Source: Stenomitos frigidus_A | GTDB lineage: Bacteria > Cyanobacteriota > Cyanobacteriia > Leptolyngbyales > Leptolyngbyaceae | DNA: 64,000 nt | Assembly: GCF_963877135.1 (NCBI RefSeq) | Contig: NZ_CAWNSW010000163.1 | Span: 34,393 to 98,392 of the forward strand | Direction of reading: 5' to 3' | Part shown: in pieces, positions 43,870 through 53,307 of the stretch | Layout: the number at the start of each line of letters is the position of its first letter | How positions within the stretch are numbered: the first letter of the stretch is position 1 | Made by a program: the position numbers and the translations under genes | Notes under the pieces: generated by a model | What the model was told of the DNA's origin: nothing | Databases searched by the model: none | What the model saw: the letters and a program-made list of their open reading frames with translations, nothing else

Positions 43870-46125
43870 TTATCCAAGTGCCAGTGTACGAGCCAGGAAG
43901 AATGCCCACGTGGTGACAATTCCGCCCAGGAGATAGTGTGCTACCCCCACAGCCCGACCCTGAATGATGCTCAGTGCGCGGGGCTGAATTGCCGGGGCAA
44001 CCTTCAGCTTATTGTGCGCCCAAACAATCGATTCGATCAACTCTTGCCAGTAGCCGCGACCGCTAAACAGGAACATCAAGCTGAATGCCCACACAAAGTG
44101 CGCACCCAGGAAGAGTAAGCCGTAAGCCGAAAGCGCCGAACCGTAGGAGGTGATTACCTGCGTTGCTTGTGCCCAGAGGAAGTCGCGCAACCAACCGTTA
44201 ATGGTAATCGCACTCTGAGCAAAGTTACCGCCCGTAATGTGAGCCACCGTTCCATCTGGATTGACCGTCCCCCACACATCCGACTGCATCTTCCAACTGA
44301 AGTGGAAAATCACGATCGATAGTGAGTTGTACATCCAGAACAGACCGAGGAAAACGTGATCCCAACCAGAAACCTGGCAGGTGCCGCCGCGTCCAGGACC
44401 GTCGCAAGGGAAGCGGAAGCCCAGGTTCGCCTTGTCTGGAATCAGACGAGAGCTACGAGCGTACAGTACGCCTTTCAGCAGAATCAGCACTGTGACATGG
44501 ATGGTGAACGCATGGATATGGTGCACCAGGAAGTCTGCCGTGCCGAGAGCAATAGGCGCGATCGCCACCTTGCCAGCAATGGCAACCGTTTCACCACCAA
44601 ACACATAGCTAGCCGGAGCCAGTGCATTTGGAGCCGTGGTGCCAGGCGCTAAGGTATGCAGATTCTGAATCCACTGTGCAAACACCGGACGTAGCTGAAT
44701 CGCCGTATCCGAGAACATATCTTGAGGACGACCCAGTGCCCGCATCGTGTCGTTATGCACGTACAGACCAAAGCTATGGAAGCCCAGGAAGATTGAAACC
44801 CAGTTCAGGTGCGAAATAATCGCATCCCGGTGACGAAGCATACGATCGAGCAGATTGTTCTGATTCACGACCGGATCGTAGTCGCGCACCATAAAGATGG
44901 CACCGTGAGCCGCTCCACCAACGATGAAGAAGCCACCAAGCCACATGTGGTGAGTGAACAGAGACAACTGAGTCGCATAGTCCGTTGCCATATAAGGATA
45001 AGGAGGCATCGCGTACATATGCTGAGCAACGATGATGCTCAAAGAGCCAACCATTGCTAGATTGATCGCGAGTTGCGCATGCCAGGAAGTCGTCAGCACT
45101 TCATACAGACCTTTATGACCTTCGCCAGTAAAAGGACCTTTATGTGCTTCCAGAATTTCCTTGATGCTGTGCCCAATACCCCAGTTGGTGCGGTACTGAT
45201 GCCCTGCAATGATGAACAGAACCGCGATCGCCAAATGGTGATGTGCTGTATCTGACAGCCACAGACCACCTGTCACCGGATTCAAGCCACCTTTAAAGGT
45301 CAGAAAATCAGAATATTCTGCCCAATTCAGGGTGAAAAAGGGAGTTAAGCCCTTAGCAAAACTGGGATATAAATCCGCCATCAGCTTTGAGTTCAAGATG
45401 AACTCGTGGGGCAAGGGAATGTCTTTTGGAGCAACCCCTGCATCCAGCAGCTTGTTGATGGGCAACGAAACGTGTATCTGGTGACCGGCCCAACCCAACG
45501 AACCGAGACCAAACAAACCAGATAGGTGGTGGTTCAGCATCGACTCCACATTCTGGAACCATTCCAGCTTGGGTGCCCGCTTGTGGTAGTGGAACCAGCC
45601 CGCAAACAGCATCAGACCTGCCATGACCAGACCGCCGATCGCGGTGCAGTAAAGCTGGAAGCTGTTGGTGAAGCCAGACGCCCGCCACAGGTAGAAAAAG
45701 CCAGATGTAATTTGGATGCCGTGGAAACCGCCACCCACATCTGCATTCAAAATTTCTTGTCCGAAAATCGGCCAAACCACTTGAGCACTGGGCTTGATGC
45801 CAGTCGGGTTGGTCAACCAAGCCTCGTAGTTTGAAAACTTAGCGCCATGAAAATACATGCCGCTAAGCCAGATGAACACAACGGCAAGATGGCCGAAGTG
45901 AGCACTGAAAATTTTACGAGATACGTCTTCTAAGTCACTAGTATGGCTATCAAAATCGTGGGCGTTTGCGTGAAGATTCCAAATCCATGTGGTGGTTTTG
46001 GGACCTCTAGCCAGGGTGCGGTCAAAATGACCAGGCTGCGACCACTTCTCAAAAGAAGTCGGAACCGGATCTTTATCAACCACAATCCTTGCTTTCGCTT
46101 CGCGCTCCCGTGGAGTAATTGTCAT
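43870..46125 (-). CDS. psaA: photosystem I P700 apoprotein A1
   Basis: PSI reaction-centre protein, partner of PsaB; 751 residues from the ATG at 46125 (MTITPREREAKARIVVDKD). This start is preferred over the frame's 46149 start because AGAGGAGAG lies about six bases before it and cyanobacterial PsaA begins this way. FPCDGPGRGGTCQVSGWD holds the FX-cluster cysteines. It is the first gene of psaAB; a 1.1-kb upstream region should carry the promoter and leader. Confidence 0.98.
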   Translation of the reverse strand: MTITPREREAKARIVVDKDPVPTSFEKWSQPGHFDRTLARGPKTTTWIWNLHANAHDFDSHTSDLEDVSRKIFSAHFGHLAVVFIWLSGMYFHGAKFSNYEAWLTNPTGIKPSAQVVWPIFGQEILNADVGGGFHGIQITSGFFYLWRASGFTNSFQLYCTAIGGLVMAGLMLFAGWFHYHKRAPKLEWFQNVESMLNHHLSGLFGLGSLGWAGHQIHVSLPINKLLDAGVAPKDIPLPHEFILNSKLMADLYPSFAKGLTPFFTLNWAEYSDFLTFKGGLNPVTGGLWLSDTAHHHLAIAVLFIIAGHQYRTNWGIGHSIKEILEAHKGPFTGEGHKGLYEVLTTSWHAQLAINLAMVGSLSIIVAQHMYAMPPYPYMATDYATQLSLFTHHMWLGGFFIVGGAAHGAIFMVRDYDPVVNQNNLLDRMLRHRDAIISHLNWVSIFLGFHSFGLYVHNDTMRALGRPQDMFSDTAIQLRPVFAQWIQNLHTLAPGTTAPNALAPASYVFGGETVAIAGKVAIAPIALGTADFLVHHIHAFTIHVTVLILLKGVLYARSSRLIPDKANLGFRFPCDGPGRGGTCQVSGWDHVFLGLFWMYNSLSIVIFHFSWKMQSDVWGTVNPDGTVAHITGGNFAQSAITINGWLRDFLWAQATQVITSYGSALSAYGLLFLGAHFVWAFSLMFLFSGRGYWQELIESIVWAHNKLKVAPAIQPRALSIIQGRAVGVAHYLLGGIVTTWAFFLARTLALG

Positions 46126-47223
46126 TGAGACTCTCCTCTCTCTAGACAAGGAACGAGGAATCCCCCCTGCCAGACACTGCCCTGACGCTTGAAAACAGTC
46201 TGTTGCTCAGGTGAGCAGCCATCAGGGGCGATTGGGAAACAAGATATGAATCCCAAACTCACTAGACGGCACGAAACTGCAATCAGCGATCGCAGTTCAA
46301 AGAACGGAATAAAGATCGCCATTAGAACCATGAAGGCTCCTTCTGACAATACAACTGGCCTGGTAGGGGTTCTCATCGTGTCATTATATGACTCGTGTTA
46401 CGCCGAACCTGGACGCAATTAACAATAATTCAAACTCCTCTGAGTGCAGCTATAGGCGAGGTTGCAAATCTGAGCGAAACGAAAAAGTCAAGCCTCGCAG
46501 TCATTGCGTTCACAAAACTAAATCATACGAAATCTATATACATAATCCTTGTAAGCGCGACTCTGAACGCAAATAAAGGATTGAACTAACCCTATGAACA
46601 GAAGTCATTCAAATCTATAGATTGAGTGATCCCGACCTGCTATTTTCGGAGTCGTATCATTTCTTTCTCCTGGCAATAGTTCATTGAGAACTGTCAGAGA
46701 GAATCGTACAATAAGGTCTTTTTAAACAGTTCAGTGTTATTGACGTTGTAGTGCTGAGGAGATCTCTGGTAGACAAAGGCTCCATAGGAGCAGTTTTGAT
46801 CGCAAGGTTGACGGCTAGAGGGCAAAGCTCTGGCAAAGCCTGTCTTATCCAGCGGTAATTTTTTGCTTGGAAATCTCAAGATTGTGGATTAAATCAAATT
46901 GACAGGCCGTGCGCCCCTACGGGAAATCCGGAGTGATTAAATTCGTGTTCCTTAGAAAGTACCTGATACTTGCTTTATGAGATGTCTTCGAAAAGTACCT
47001 GTGTCGGCTAACGACCATGCAAAGACTGTGTTAGCGCCAGGCGGCGTTTGTATGGCGACGATCGCTGGCGGCGGTAAGATGGCAGGTGCTCACTCCCCTG
47101 CTGAGTAGCACCGAGACAACTCAAGCAAGCGCTAGCCAACCCTTTTTAGCGACGAAACTTTGCACGGGAGGCTTGGTCTTTTCCGCTATAGTTCCCTATG
47201 GGCAGCTTTTAGGAGTGGGTTTT
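46126..47223. other. 1.1-kb divergent region upstream of psaA
   Basis: It contains the psaA promoter and leader and the promoter of the 47224 gene. A minus-strand frame (46122-46376) with a hydrophobic start ends in TGA overlapping the psaA ATG as ATGA; it may be chance or a leader peptide. I did not find a clear HLR1 pair for psaA. No other gene was supported. Confidence 0.5.
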
Positions 47224-48756
47224 GTGTTGGGAATGAATCGTTTGCAGGCCGTAGCCAAGACCATCGTTGTCTTCGTATTAATGCTGGTTGTCATGGCGAG
47301 TTGGGGGAGCGCAGATGACGCTGCACAGGCTGCTTTTAATTGGCAGCGAAAGGTAGACTCTGCTCAAACCAGCATCAAGACTAAAGGAAAGATTGCAGAA
47401 GCCTCACCACCGATCGCCCTTCAAGAGCTACGACAGGCGTTAGACAACTACCAGCCGCAGGTGACGATTCTCAGCCCTCGCAAAAATGAAGTCCTTGCAG
47501 ACAACACAGTATCGGTTCGCTTTTTGGTCAAAGACCTACCCATCTTTAAGAATGAAACGTTTGGCTTGGGGCCTCATCTGCATGTCCTGCTAGACAACCA
47601 TAGTTATCAAGCCGTCTATGACACCAGTCAACCTTTAATCTTTAACGATCTAGAGCCTGGAACCCACACCATCCGTGCGTTTGCGTCTCGTCCCTGGCAC
47701 GAAAGCTTCAAAAATGAAGGTGCCTTCGTGCAGACGACCTTTCATGTTTTAACCAAAACTCAAGACAATAGCCCCAACCCTGAATTGCCGCTGTTGACCT
47801 ATAGCCGGCCACAAGGAACCTATGGCGCAGAGCCAATTTTGCTGGATTTTTACCTGACGAATGCTCCCCTTCATCTGGTTGCTCAGGCAGACGCAACGGA
47901 TGATATTGCCGACTGGCGCATCCGCTGCACGGTGAATGGCGATAGTTTTGTCATCGATCGCTGGCAACCGCTCTATCTCAAAGGCTTCAAGCCCGGTAAA
48001 AACTGGGTACAGCTGGAATATCTGGATGATAAAGGCAACCCTGTGCAGAACGTCTTCAACAATACGGTACGCATTGTCGATTACCAACCGAACGGAGACG
48101 ATACCCTAGCTAAGTTGGTGCGAGGCGATTTGTCTGCCGCAGATGTACGTGGCATCGTTGACCCTAATTATGTCCCCCCAACCCCCACTCCTACGGTTGA
48201 ACCCTCACCAGAAATCTTGCCAGAACCCTCGCCGAGTTCCTTAGAGACCCCTCAACCGGAACTAGGGCCGAGTTTCAGCGTTCCCGATCGCACCAGTCCG
48301 ATCGCGCCGCCGTTCCCGGAACCGTCTACCAGACCTACTCCTGAGCCGACTCTAGAACTGGTTGTACCGATTCCTGAGTTGCCTACTCCTGAGCCGTCAC
48401 CCATCCCATCGGCAACCGCTACGCCCCCAGAGGATACAGAGCCTCCCAGTACAATCGCACCACCAGCAGCCCCGGCAGAAACGGAACGGCAACCTGTGAT
48501 CCCGGATGACGAGTCGACCTTACGGGAACCTAAAAAGGCAGAATCAAATGCTACGAGCGGGCAAGAGCGCTTGCGTCAACTTCGGCAGCGCTTCAGCCAG
48601 TATCTGCCGCAAAAGAATGCGATCGCGCCAGACTCTGGTGCTGTGCCAACAGAAGATGGCGATCGTGCTCAACCGTTGCCAGTAACGGAACCGACTCAGC
48701 TTTCTCCAGCTACTCCCCCAACCTTTTTACCATCAGTGCCACCGGAAAACGACTGA
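47224..48756 (+). CDS. exported Pro/Glu-rich conserved protein
   Basis: Function unknown. The start is the GTG at 47224, with AGGAG (47211-47215) eight bases upstream, giving a 510-residue protein whose N-terminus (MNRLQAVAKTIVVFVLMLVV) is a membrane or signal segment; the frame's 47086 start has no such support. A ~260-residue extracytoplasmic part follows with beta-rich, Ig-like features (VTILSPRKNEVLADNTVSV, HLHVLLDNHSYQAVYD, GTHTIRAFASRPWHESFKNE), conserved in appearance. The C-terminal ~200 residues are a Pro/Glu/Ser/Thr spacer (PTPTPTVEPSPEILPEPSP) typical of wall-spanning regions. It is transcribed away from psaA. Confidence 0.75.
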   Translation: MLGMNRLQAVAKTIVVFVLMLVVMASWGSADDAAQAAFNWQRKVDSAQTSIKTKGKIAEASPPIALQELRQALDNYQPQVTILSPRKNEVLADNTVSVRFLVKDLPIFKNETFGLGPHLHVLLDNHSYQAVYDTSQPLIFNDLEPGTHTIRAFASRPWHESFKNEGAFVQTTFHVLTKTQDNSPNPELPLLTYSRPQGTYGAEPILLDFYLTNAPLHLVAQADATDDIADWRIRCTVNGDSFVIDRWQPLYLKGFKPGKNWVQLEYLDDKGNPVQNVFNNTVRIVDYQPNGDDTLAKLVRGDLSAADVRGIVDPNYVPPTPTPTVEPSPEILPEPSPSSLETPQPELGPSFSVPDRTSPIAPPFPEPSTRPTPEPTLELVVPIPELPTPEPSPIPSATATPPEDTEPPSTIAPPAAPAETERQPVIPDDESTLREPKKAESNATSGQERLRQLRQRFSQYLPQKNAIAPDSGAVPTEDGDRAQPLPVTEPTQLSPATPPTFLPSVPPEND

Positions 48757-49276
48757 CACCTCGTCGGCAACGCCTCCGCATGAGCCGTCGTCAACCTCTT
48801 TCGAGCCATCGATCGATCGCTAGCACTCTGTCAATTTACTCTATCAATTTTAAATTGACTCCTATATTAAGGACTATAAGGTCGCTTGAGGAGGTGCAAA
48901 CACTCAACGCTCTTGGACTCTTGGAAGCGTCACCGTCGATCGCCGCCTCGGGATTTCACGCGCTTGTGAATATGGTGCACCCTCTGCATGGAGCCTAATC
49001 ATGTTGATCCATTCGTCGTAACGGTTATTTGCTTGGAAGACGATATAGTATAGTACTTATGTACTTACTATGTACTTGTAGTGTGCGGAGGAACGGTTCA
49101 ACTCTACTCGCATCCGACGTTTAGCGCATGCATAGATGGAAGTGGTTGGGGTAGGCTGAGGAGCAGAGTTGCCGCTGTTGGTGATCTGGAGCCGCTTTCC
49201 TGCACGATCGCGGCACAACAGTTAACTACACTCATGTTTTCACCAGCGTCTCAAGATTGTTATGTTCTCTGTGTCG
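48757..49276. other. intergenic region between convergent genes
   Basis: About 520 bp without a supported gene. It contains three near-copies of a short AT-rich motif, roughly ATGTACTT(A/G), at 49053-49084 (AGTACTTATGTACTTACTAT and continuing). Plus-strand frames at 48780 and 49081 look like chance. Confidence 0.4.
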
Positions 49277-49684
49277 CTACTCCTCCTCTATTGGCAACAA
49301 GGCGATCACCTGGTCTACAAAGGCCCGATAGTCTACTACGGGTTTAGAAATGTAGCCATCGGCACCACTTTGCTGAAGGGAGTTTTCCTTGTCGCCAATC
49401 ATGGCATGGGCCGTCACCAGAATGATGGGCAAAGAAGCCGTACTGGGATCGCTTTTCAGCAGTTGGGTCAGCTTAATCCCATCCACGGCTTTGCCCTGAT
49501 ACAGACTGCGAGACAGCGACACATCCATCAAAATCAAGTCTGCCTCACCCGCCTTAGCAATTTGCATGACCTCTTCTGCATTTTCGGTATGCTTCACCGT
49601 CAAACCGCCCAGACGGGTCAGATAGCGCGAAAAGACCCGCACGTTGCCCAAATCATCCTCAACCAGCAGCACAGTTTTCGTCAT
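49277..49684 (-). CDS. CheY-like response regulator (copy 1)
   Basis: A stand-alone receiver domain of 135 residues: VLLVEDD at the N-terminus, phospho-acceptor in ILMDVSLSR (Asp near 54) and Lys in YISKPVVD. No output domain, so it acts by protein contact or phosphotransfer. It is about two-thirds identical to its neighbour at 49691 and lies 6 bp after it on the same strand, so the pair is a recent tandem duplication. The insert SLYQGKAVDGIK after the phosphorylation site is shared by both. Cognate kinase unknown. Confidence 0.92.
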   Translation of the reverse strand: MTKTVLLVEDDLGNVRVFSRYLTRLGGLTVKHTENAEEVMQIAKAGEADLILMDVSLSRSLYQGKAVDGIKLTQLLKSDPSTASLPIILVTAHAMIGDKENSLQQSGADGYISKPVVDYRAFVDQVIALLPIEEE

Positions 49685-49690
49685 CAGTTT

Positions 49691-50089
49691 CTAACCTGTT
49701 GGCAGCAGCGCCATCACTTGATCAACAAATGCCTGATGATCGACTACAGGCTTAGAAATATAGGCATCAGCACCACTCTGCTTCAAAAAACTCTCGCGAT
49801 CGCCTTCCATCGCATGTGCAGTCACCAAAATGATGGGCAAACTGGCAGTGCTGGGGTCTGCTTTCAACATCTGAGTGATCTTAATGCCATCGACGGCTTT
49901 GCCCAAATAAACACTGCGCGACAAGGAAACATCCATCAGGATGATATCGGCTTCCTGAGCATGGGCAATCTGCATGACTTCTTCCACGTTCTCCGTATGC
50001 TTTACTGCCAAACCACCCCGCTTCGTCAAGATCTTCGAGAAGACCCGTGCGTTAATCAGATCGTCCTCAACAATCAAAACGGTTTTCAT
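49691..50089 (-). CDS. CheY-like response regulator (copy 2)
   Basis: A 132-residue stand-alone receiver, first gene of the duplicated pair. VLIVEDD, IILMDVSLSR and YISKPVVDHQAF mark the acidic pocket, phospho-Asp and conserved Lys. It differs from copy 1 mainly in surface positions, with the same INARVFSKILTKRGGL versus VRVFSRYLTRLGGL layout in helix 1. Its start lies 165 bp from the divergent topoisomerase gene, so this gap should hold both promoters. Confidence 0.92.
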   Translation of the reverse strand: MKTVLIVEDDLINARVFSKILTKRGGLAVKHTENVEEVMQIAHAQEADIILMDVSLSRSVYLGKAVDGIKITQMLKADPSTASLPIILVTAHAMEGDRESFLKQSGADAYISKPVVDHQAFVDQVMALLPTG

Positions 50090-50253
50090 GATGTTTTCCT
50101 TGGAACGTGACCCAGACGAAAGAGCAGGCTCATAATCCGTGTCGCTTTTACTGTGAAATGGAGACAGGGGCTTTAGGGCTTGCCCCCATCGTAAACGTCT
50201 TGCTGCACATGCTACAAACCTTCTATGAAATCAACGCTTAAGGAACCAAGCTC

Positions 50254-52833
50254 ATGGCTGTAATTACCACTGCCCTGCATACAGAGATGCAGCAGTCCTA
50301 CCTGGAATATGCCATGAGCGTCATCGTGGGACGCGCCCTACCAGATGTGCGTGATGGCCTTAAGCCTGTGCATCGGCGGATTTTGTACGCAATGCATGAA
50401 CTCGGTCTCACTCCCGATCGCCCGTATCGCAAATGCGCTCGCGTTGTCGGGGATGTACTGGGTAAATACCATCCCCACGGTGATCAGGCGGTTTACGATG
50501 CGCTGGTGCGACTGGTGCAGGATTTTTCGAGCCGCTACCCGTTGCTGGGTGGTCATGGCAATTTTGGTTCGGTCGATAACGATCCACCTGCTGCCATGCG
50601 ATACACGGAAACTCGTCTGGCACCGATCGGCAACGAAGCACTCCTGACCGAAATTGGTGAGGCAACCGTTGATTTTGTCGGTAATTTTGACAATTCCCAG
50701 CAGGAACCCACAGTTCTACCGGCGCAGCTTCCTGTCCTGCTGCTGAACGGCAGTTCGGGCATTGCGGTTGGCATGGCAACCAATATTCCACCCCACAATT
50801 TAGGGGAAGTGGTGGATGGTTTAATCGCCCTGATTGATCACCCGAACCTGCCCGATGCCAAACTGTTTGAACTTATCCCTGGGCCAGACTTTCCCACAGG
50901 CGGCGAAATTATTGGCACGGATGGTATTCAGGAAGCCTACACCACAGGGAGAGGCAGCATTTCTGTACGGGGTATTGCTCAGGTAGAAGAACTCCAGATT
51001 GGGCGCGGACGGCATCGACGAACCGCGCTGGTGGTCACCGAGTTGCCTTACCAGGTGAATAAAGCCGCCTGGATCGAAAAGATGGCAGAACTGGTCAATC
51101 TGGGACGGTTAGAGGGCATTGCGGATCTGCGGGATGAAAGCGATCGCGATGGGATTCGAGTCGTTATCGAGCTCCGTCGGGATGTCAATCCCCAGAAAAT
51201 TCTGACCAATCTCTACCGTCAAACGGCGTTGCAGTCCAACTTCGGCACGATCATGCTGGCATTGGCCGATGGGCAACCTCGACAGATGCCGTTGCGAGAG
51301 TTACTTCAGCAGTTTTTGAACTTTCGAGAAGAGACGCTAACCCGCCGCTATCGTCACGAACTGGGGCAGGCAGAAACGCGCCTTCATATTGTCGAAGGGC
51401 TGCTCATAGCACTCACTAATTTGGATCTGGTGATTGACATTCTGCGTCATGCACCGGATGGTAGCACTGCAAAGATGCAGTTTCAGGAACGACTAGACCT
51501 GAGCGATCGTCAGGCGGATGCCATTCTTGCCATGCCCCTACGACGCCTGATCGGGACAGAACGGCAAAGCTTGCAAACCGAATTTGATACCTTAACGGCG
51601 CAAATGCAGGATCTTCAACGCTTGTTGAGCGATCGGCGGGAACTGCTCAAAGTCCTCAAACGTGATCTACGAGGGCTCAAGAAAAAGTATGCCGATCCCC
51701 GACGGACGAAGATTATTGCTGGGAGAAGTCAAGAGTCCGGCGCCAGGCGCCAGGAGTCAGGAGTCAGGAATCAGCAGCTAGAAATCGGCGAACAACTGAT
51801 GCTTGATCAACAGCCGCTCACCGTTAACAGCCAATCACTGACTGATAGCCCCGTTCATGAAGCCGAAGAAGAAACCGTCGTCGAACTCACTCAACGTGGC
51901 TACATCCGCCGACTGGCACCCAAAGCGTTTCAACGTAGCCAAAGTAAAGCTGTAGAGAAACCAACTCAGGTGCTAGAAGACAGCGATGACTTTGTCGCTC
52001 AAACGGAATTTGCAACGACCAGCCAAACATTGGTTGTCTTCACTCGCAGTGGTAAGGCCTATCCCCTCAGCGTTAAGGATGTGCCGCATGTGTCAGGAAA
52101 GTCACGCGGAACGCCCTTGGTGACGCTACTACCGCCCTCGGCGCAGAGTGATCCAGCCTCAGTTGTCGGTTGTTTTGTGTTGCCTGATAGTTTAGATGGT
52201 ATTGATCTGCTGTTGGTGACACAGCAAGGACGCATTAAACGGTTGCCTGCTTCCGAATTGGGAGAGTTAACAGGGCGAGGGCTGACGGTGCTGAAGTTAA
52301 AGCAAGATGACCAATTAGCGTTCGTCAGCCTGACCGAAGTGGGCGATCAGCTTGTCTTGGCGACTGCGGGTGGACGCCTGTTGCGTCTAGCAGTGAATGA
52401 TGAACAGCTACCTCCACTGAGCCGAGCCGCACAGGGCAATCTCGCGATTCGGTTACGGAAGCAAGAAAGATTGGTTGGGTATACGCTGATCTATCAAGGC
52501 GACGATCTTCTTCTGATGTCAGAGCAAGGGTATGCCAAGCGCTTAGCGATCGATACCCTGCGTCTTTCTACGGCTGGCGACCTCGGTACGCAATCATTCA
52601 AATTCACTAGCAAAACCGATGCCCTTGCTGGGATGGTTGCAGTGGCTCCAGAGACAGCGATCACGCTGTTGACGAGCGCTAATCGGATGGCGAGACTGGC
52701 CGGCAATGCAGTACCACTCAAAGGTCGGGATGAGCTGGGCGATCGGCCTCTTAAGCTCGATTCTGACGAGCGCATTGCCAGCCTTACCATCCCCAAATTT
52801 CCCGTTGCTGACTCTGAAGATGAGGACGGATAG
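50254..52833 (+). CDS. type IIA topoisomerase subunit A (GyrA/ParC family)
   Basis: The DNA cleavage and religation subunit, 859 residues, working with a GyrB/ParE-type subunit. The N-terminal breakage domain is intact: RALPDVRDGLKPVHRRILY, GDVLGKYHPHGDQAVYDAL and the catalytic Tyr in AAMRYTETRL. The C-terminal beta-pinwheel starts near VVELTQRGYIRRL (~545). Where gyrases carry the GyrA box (QRRGGKG), this protein has QRSQSKAVEK, so it looks more like the topoisomerase IV-type paralogue than true gyrase. The linker (~488-540) is expanded by heptamer-repeat DNA. It starts MAVITTALHTEMQQSYLEY, divergent from the regulator pair. Confidence 0.9.
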   Translation: MAVITTALHTEMQQSYLEYAMSVIVGRALPDVRDGLKPVHRRILYAMHELGLTPDRPYRKCARVVGDVLGKYHPHGDQAVYDALVRLVQDFSSRYPLLGGHGNFGSVDNDPPAAMRYTETRLAPIGNEALLTEIGEATVDFVGNFDNSQQEPTVLPAQLPVLLLNGSSGIAVGMATNIPPHNLGEVVDGLIALIDHPNLPDAKLFELIPGPDFPTGGEIIGTDGIQEAYTTGRGSISVRGIAQVEELQIGRGRHRRTALVVTELPYQVNKAAWIEKMAELVNLGRLEGIADLRDESDRDGIRVVIELRRDVNPQKILTNLYRQTALQSNFGTIMLALADGQPRQMPLRELLQQFLNFREETLTRRYRHELGQAETRLHIVEGLLIALTNLDLVIDILRHAPDGSTAKMQFQERLDLSDRQADAILAMPLRRLIGTERQSLQTEFDTLTAQMQDLQRLLSDRRELLKVLKRDLRGLKKKYADPRRTKIIAGRSQESGARRQESGVRNQQLEIGEQLMLDQQPLTVNSQSLTDSPVHEAEEETVVELTQRGYIRRLAPKAFQRSQSKAVEKPTQVLEDSDDFVAQTEFATTSQTLVVFTRSGKAYPLSVKDVPHVSGKSRGTPLVTLLPPSAQSDPASVVGCFVLPDSLDGIDLLLVTQQGRIKRLPASELGELTGRGLTVLKLKQDDQLAFVSLTEVGDQLVLATAGGRLLRLAVNDEQLPPLSRAAQGNLAIRLRKQERLVGYTLIYQGDDLLLMSEQGYAKRLAIDTLRLSTAGDLGTQSFKFTSKTDALAGMVAVAPETAITLLTSANRMARLAGNAVPLKGRDELGDRPLKLDSDERIASLTIPKFPVADSEDEDG
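51739..51773 (+). repeat. in-frame heptamer repeats inside the topoisomerase gene
   Basis: Five consecutive 7-bp units: GGCGCCA, GGCGCCA, GGAGTCA, GGAGTCA, GGAATCA. They encode part of the linker (RSQESGARRQESGVRNQ) between the breakage domain and the pinwheel. Similar sequence recurs just after the gene (near 52850-52875). Confidence 0.88.
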
Positions 52834-52990
52834 AAGTCCGAAGCCAGCAGTCCGATGCCAGGAGTCAGGAGGGTCAGACGATTCTGACTACTTGTACAGC
52901 TTATTGGCTTCAACTTCGCTCGTGGAGCCCATTACGTTAACGCCTCGTGTGCCGCTTGACGCAGTTCTGTATACAGTGATTTGTGGCTAC

Positions 52991-53218
52991 CTACATGGCT
53001 TCAAACTGTGCAGTAAAACCGTCCAGCGTCATGCATTCATCTTGAAATGCTTCCGCATCACCCACATCTTCCACCTGAAAGGTCATAATACGCCGCTCAT
53101 CATCTTTCATCTTCTTCGTAGACAGTGGTTTCACCGCATAGTTCGCCATGATTGCATTGAAGGCAGTCGCCTCTTTGCGCCAGCTCTCAGCCGAACAGTA
53201 AATCGTTACAAGCCACAT
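52991..53218 (-). CDS. small conserved hypothetical protein, 75 aa
   Basis: Unknown function. A compact protein: MWLVTIYCSAESWRKEATAF, then IMANYAVKPLSTKKMKDDER, FQVEDVGDAEAFQDECMTL and GFTAQFEAM. The balanced alpha/beta pattern and lack of low complexity suggest a real folded protein, and it resembles small proteins conserved in cyanobacteria. No signal or membrane segment. It lies between the topoisomerase gene and the decayed hicAB locus. Confidence 0.65.
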   Translation of the reverse strand: MWLVTIYCSAESWRKEATAFNAIMANYAVKPLSTKKMKDDERRIMTFQVEDVGDAEAFQDECMTLDGFTAQFEAM

Positions 53219-53307
53219 AATGGTTCATTTTTTAGTTGTAGTAGAAGTGATGATAGGCGATCGCCCGATGCACTTCTCAACCCATTTCCCTCAACACCCC
53301 TCAATCC

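Noticed and set aside
48780..48998. 72-codon plus-strand frame after the exported protein gene
   Set aside because: No ribosome binding site and Ser/Leu-rich chance-like composition.
49081..49347. 88-codon plus-strand frame
   Set aside because: Its 3' part is antisense to the response regulator gene and the rest has no supporting signals.
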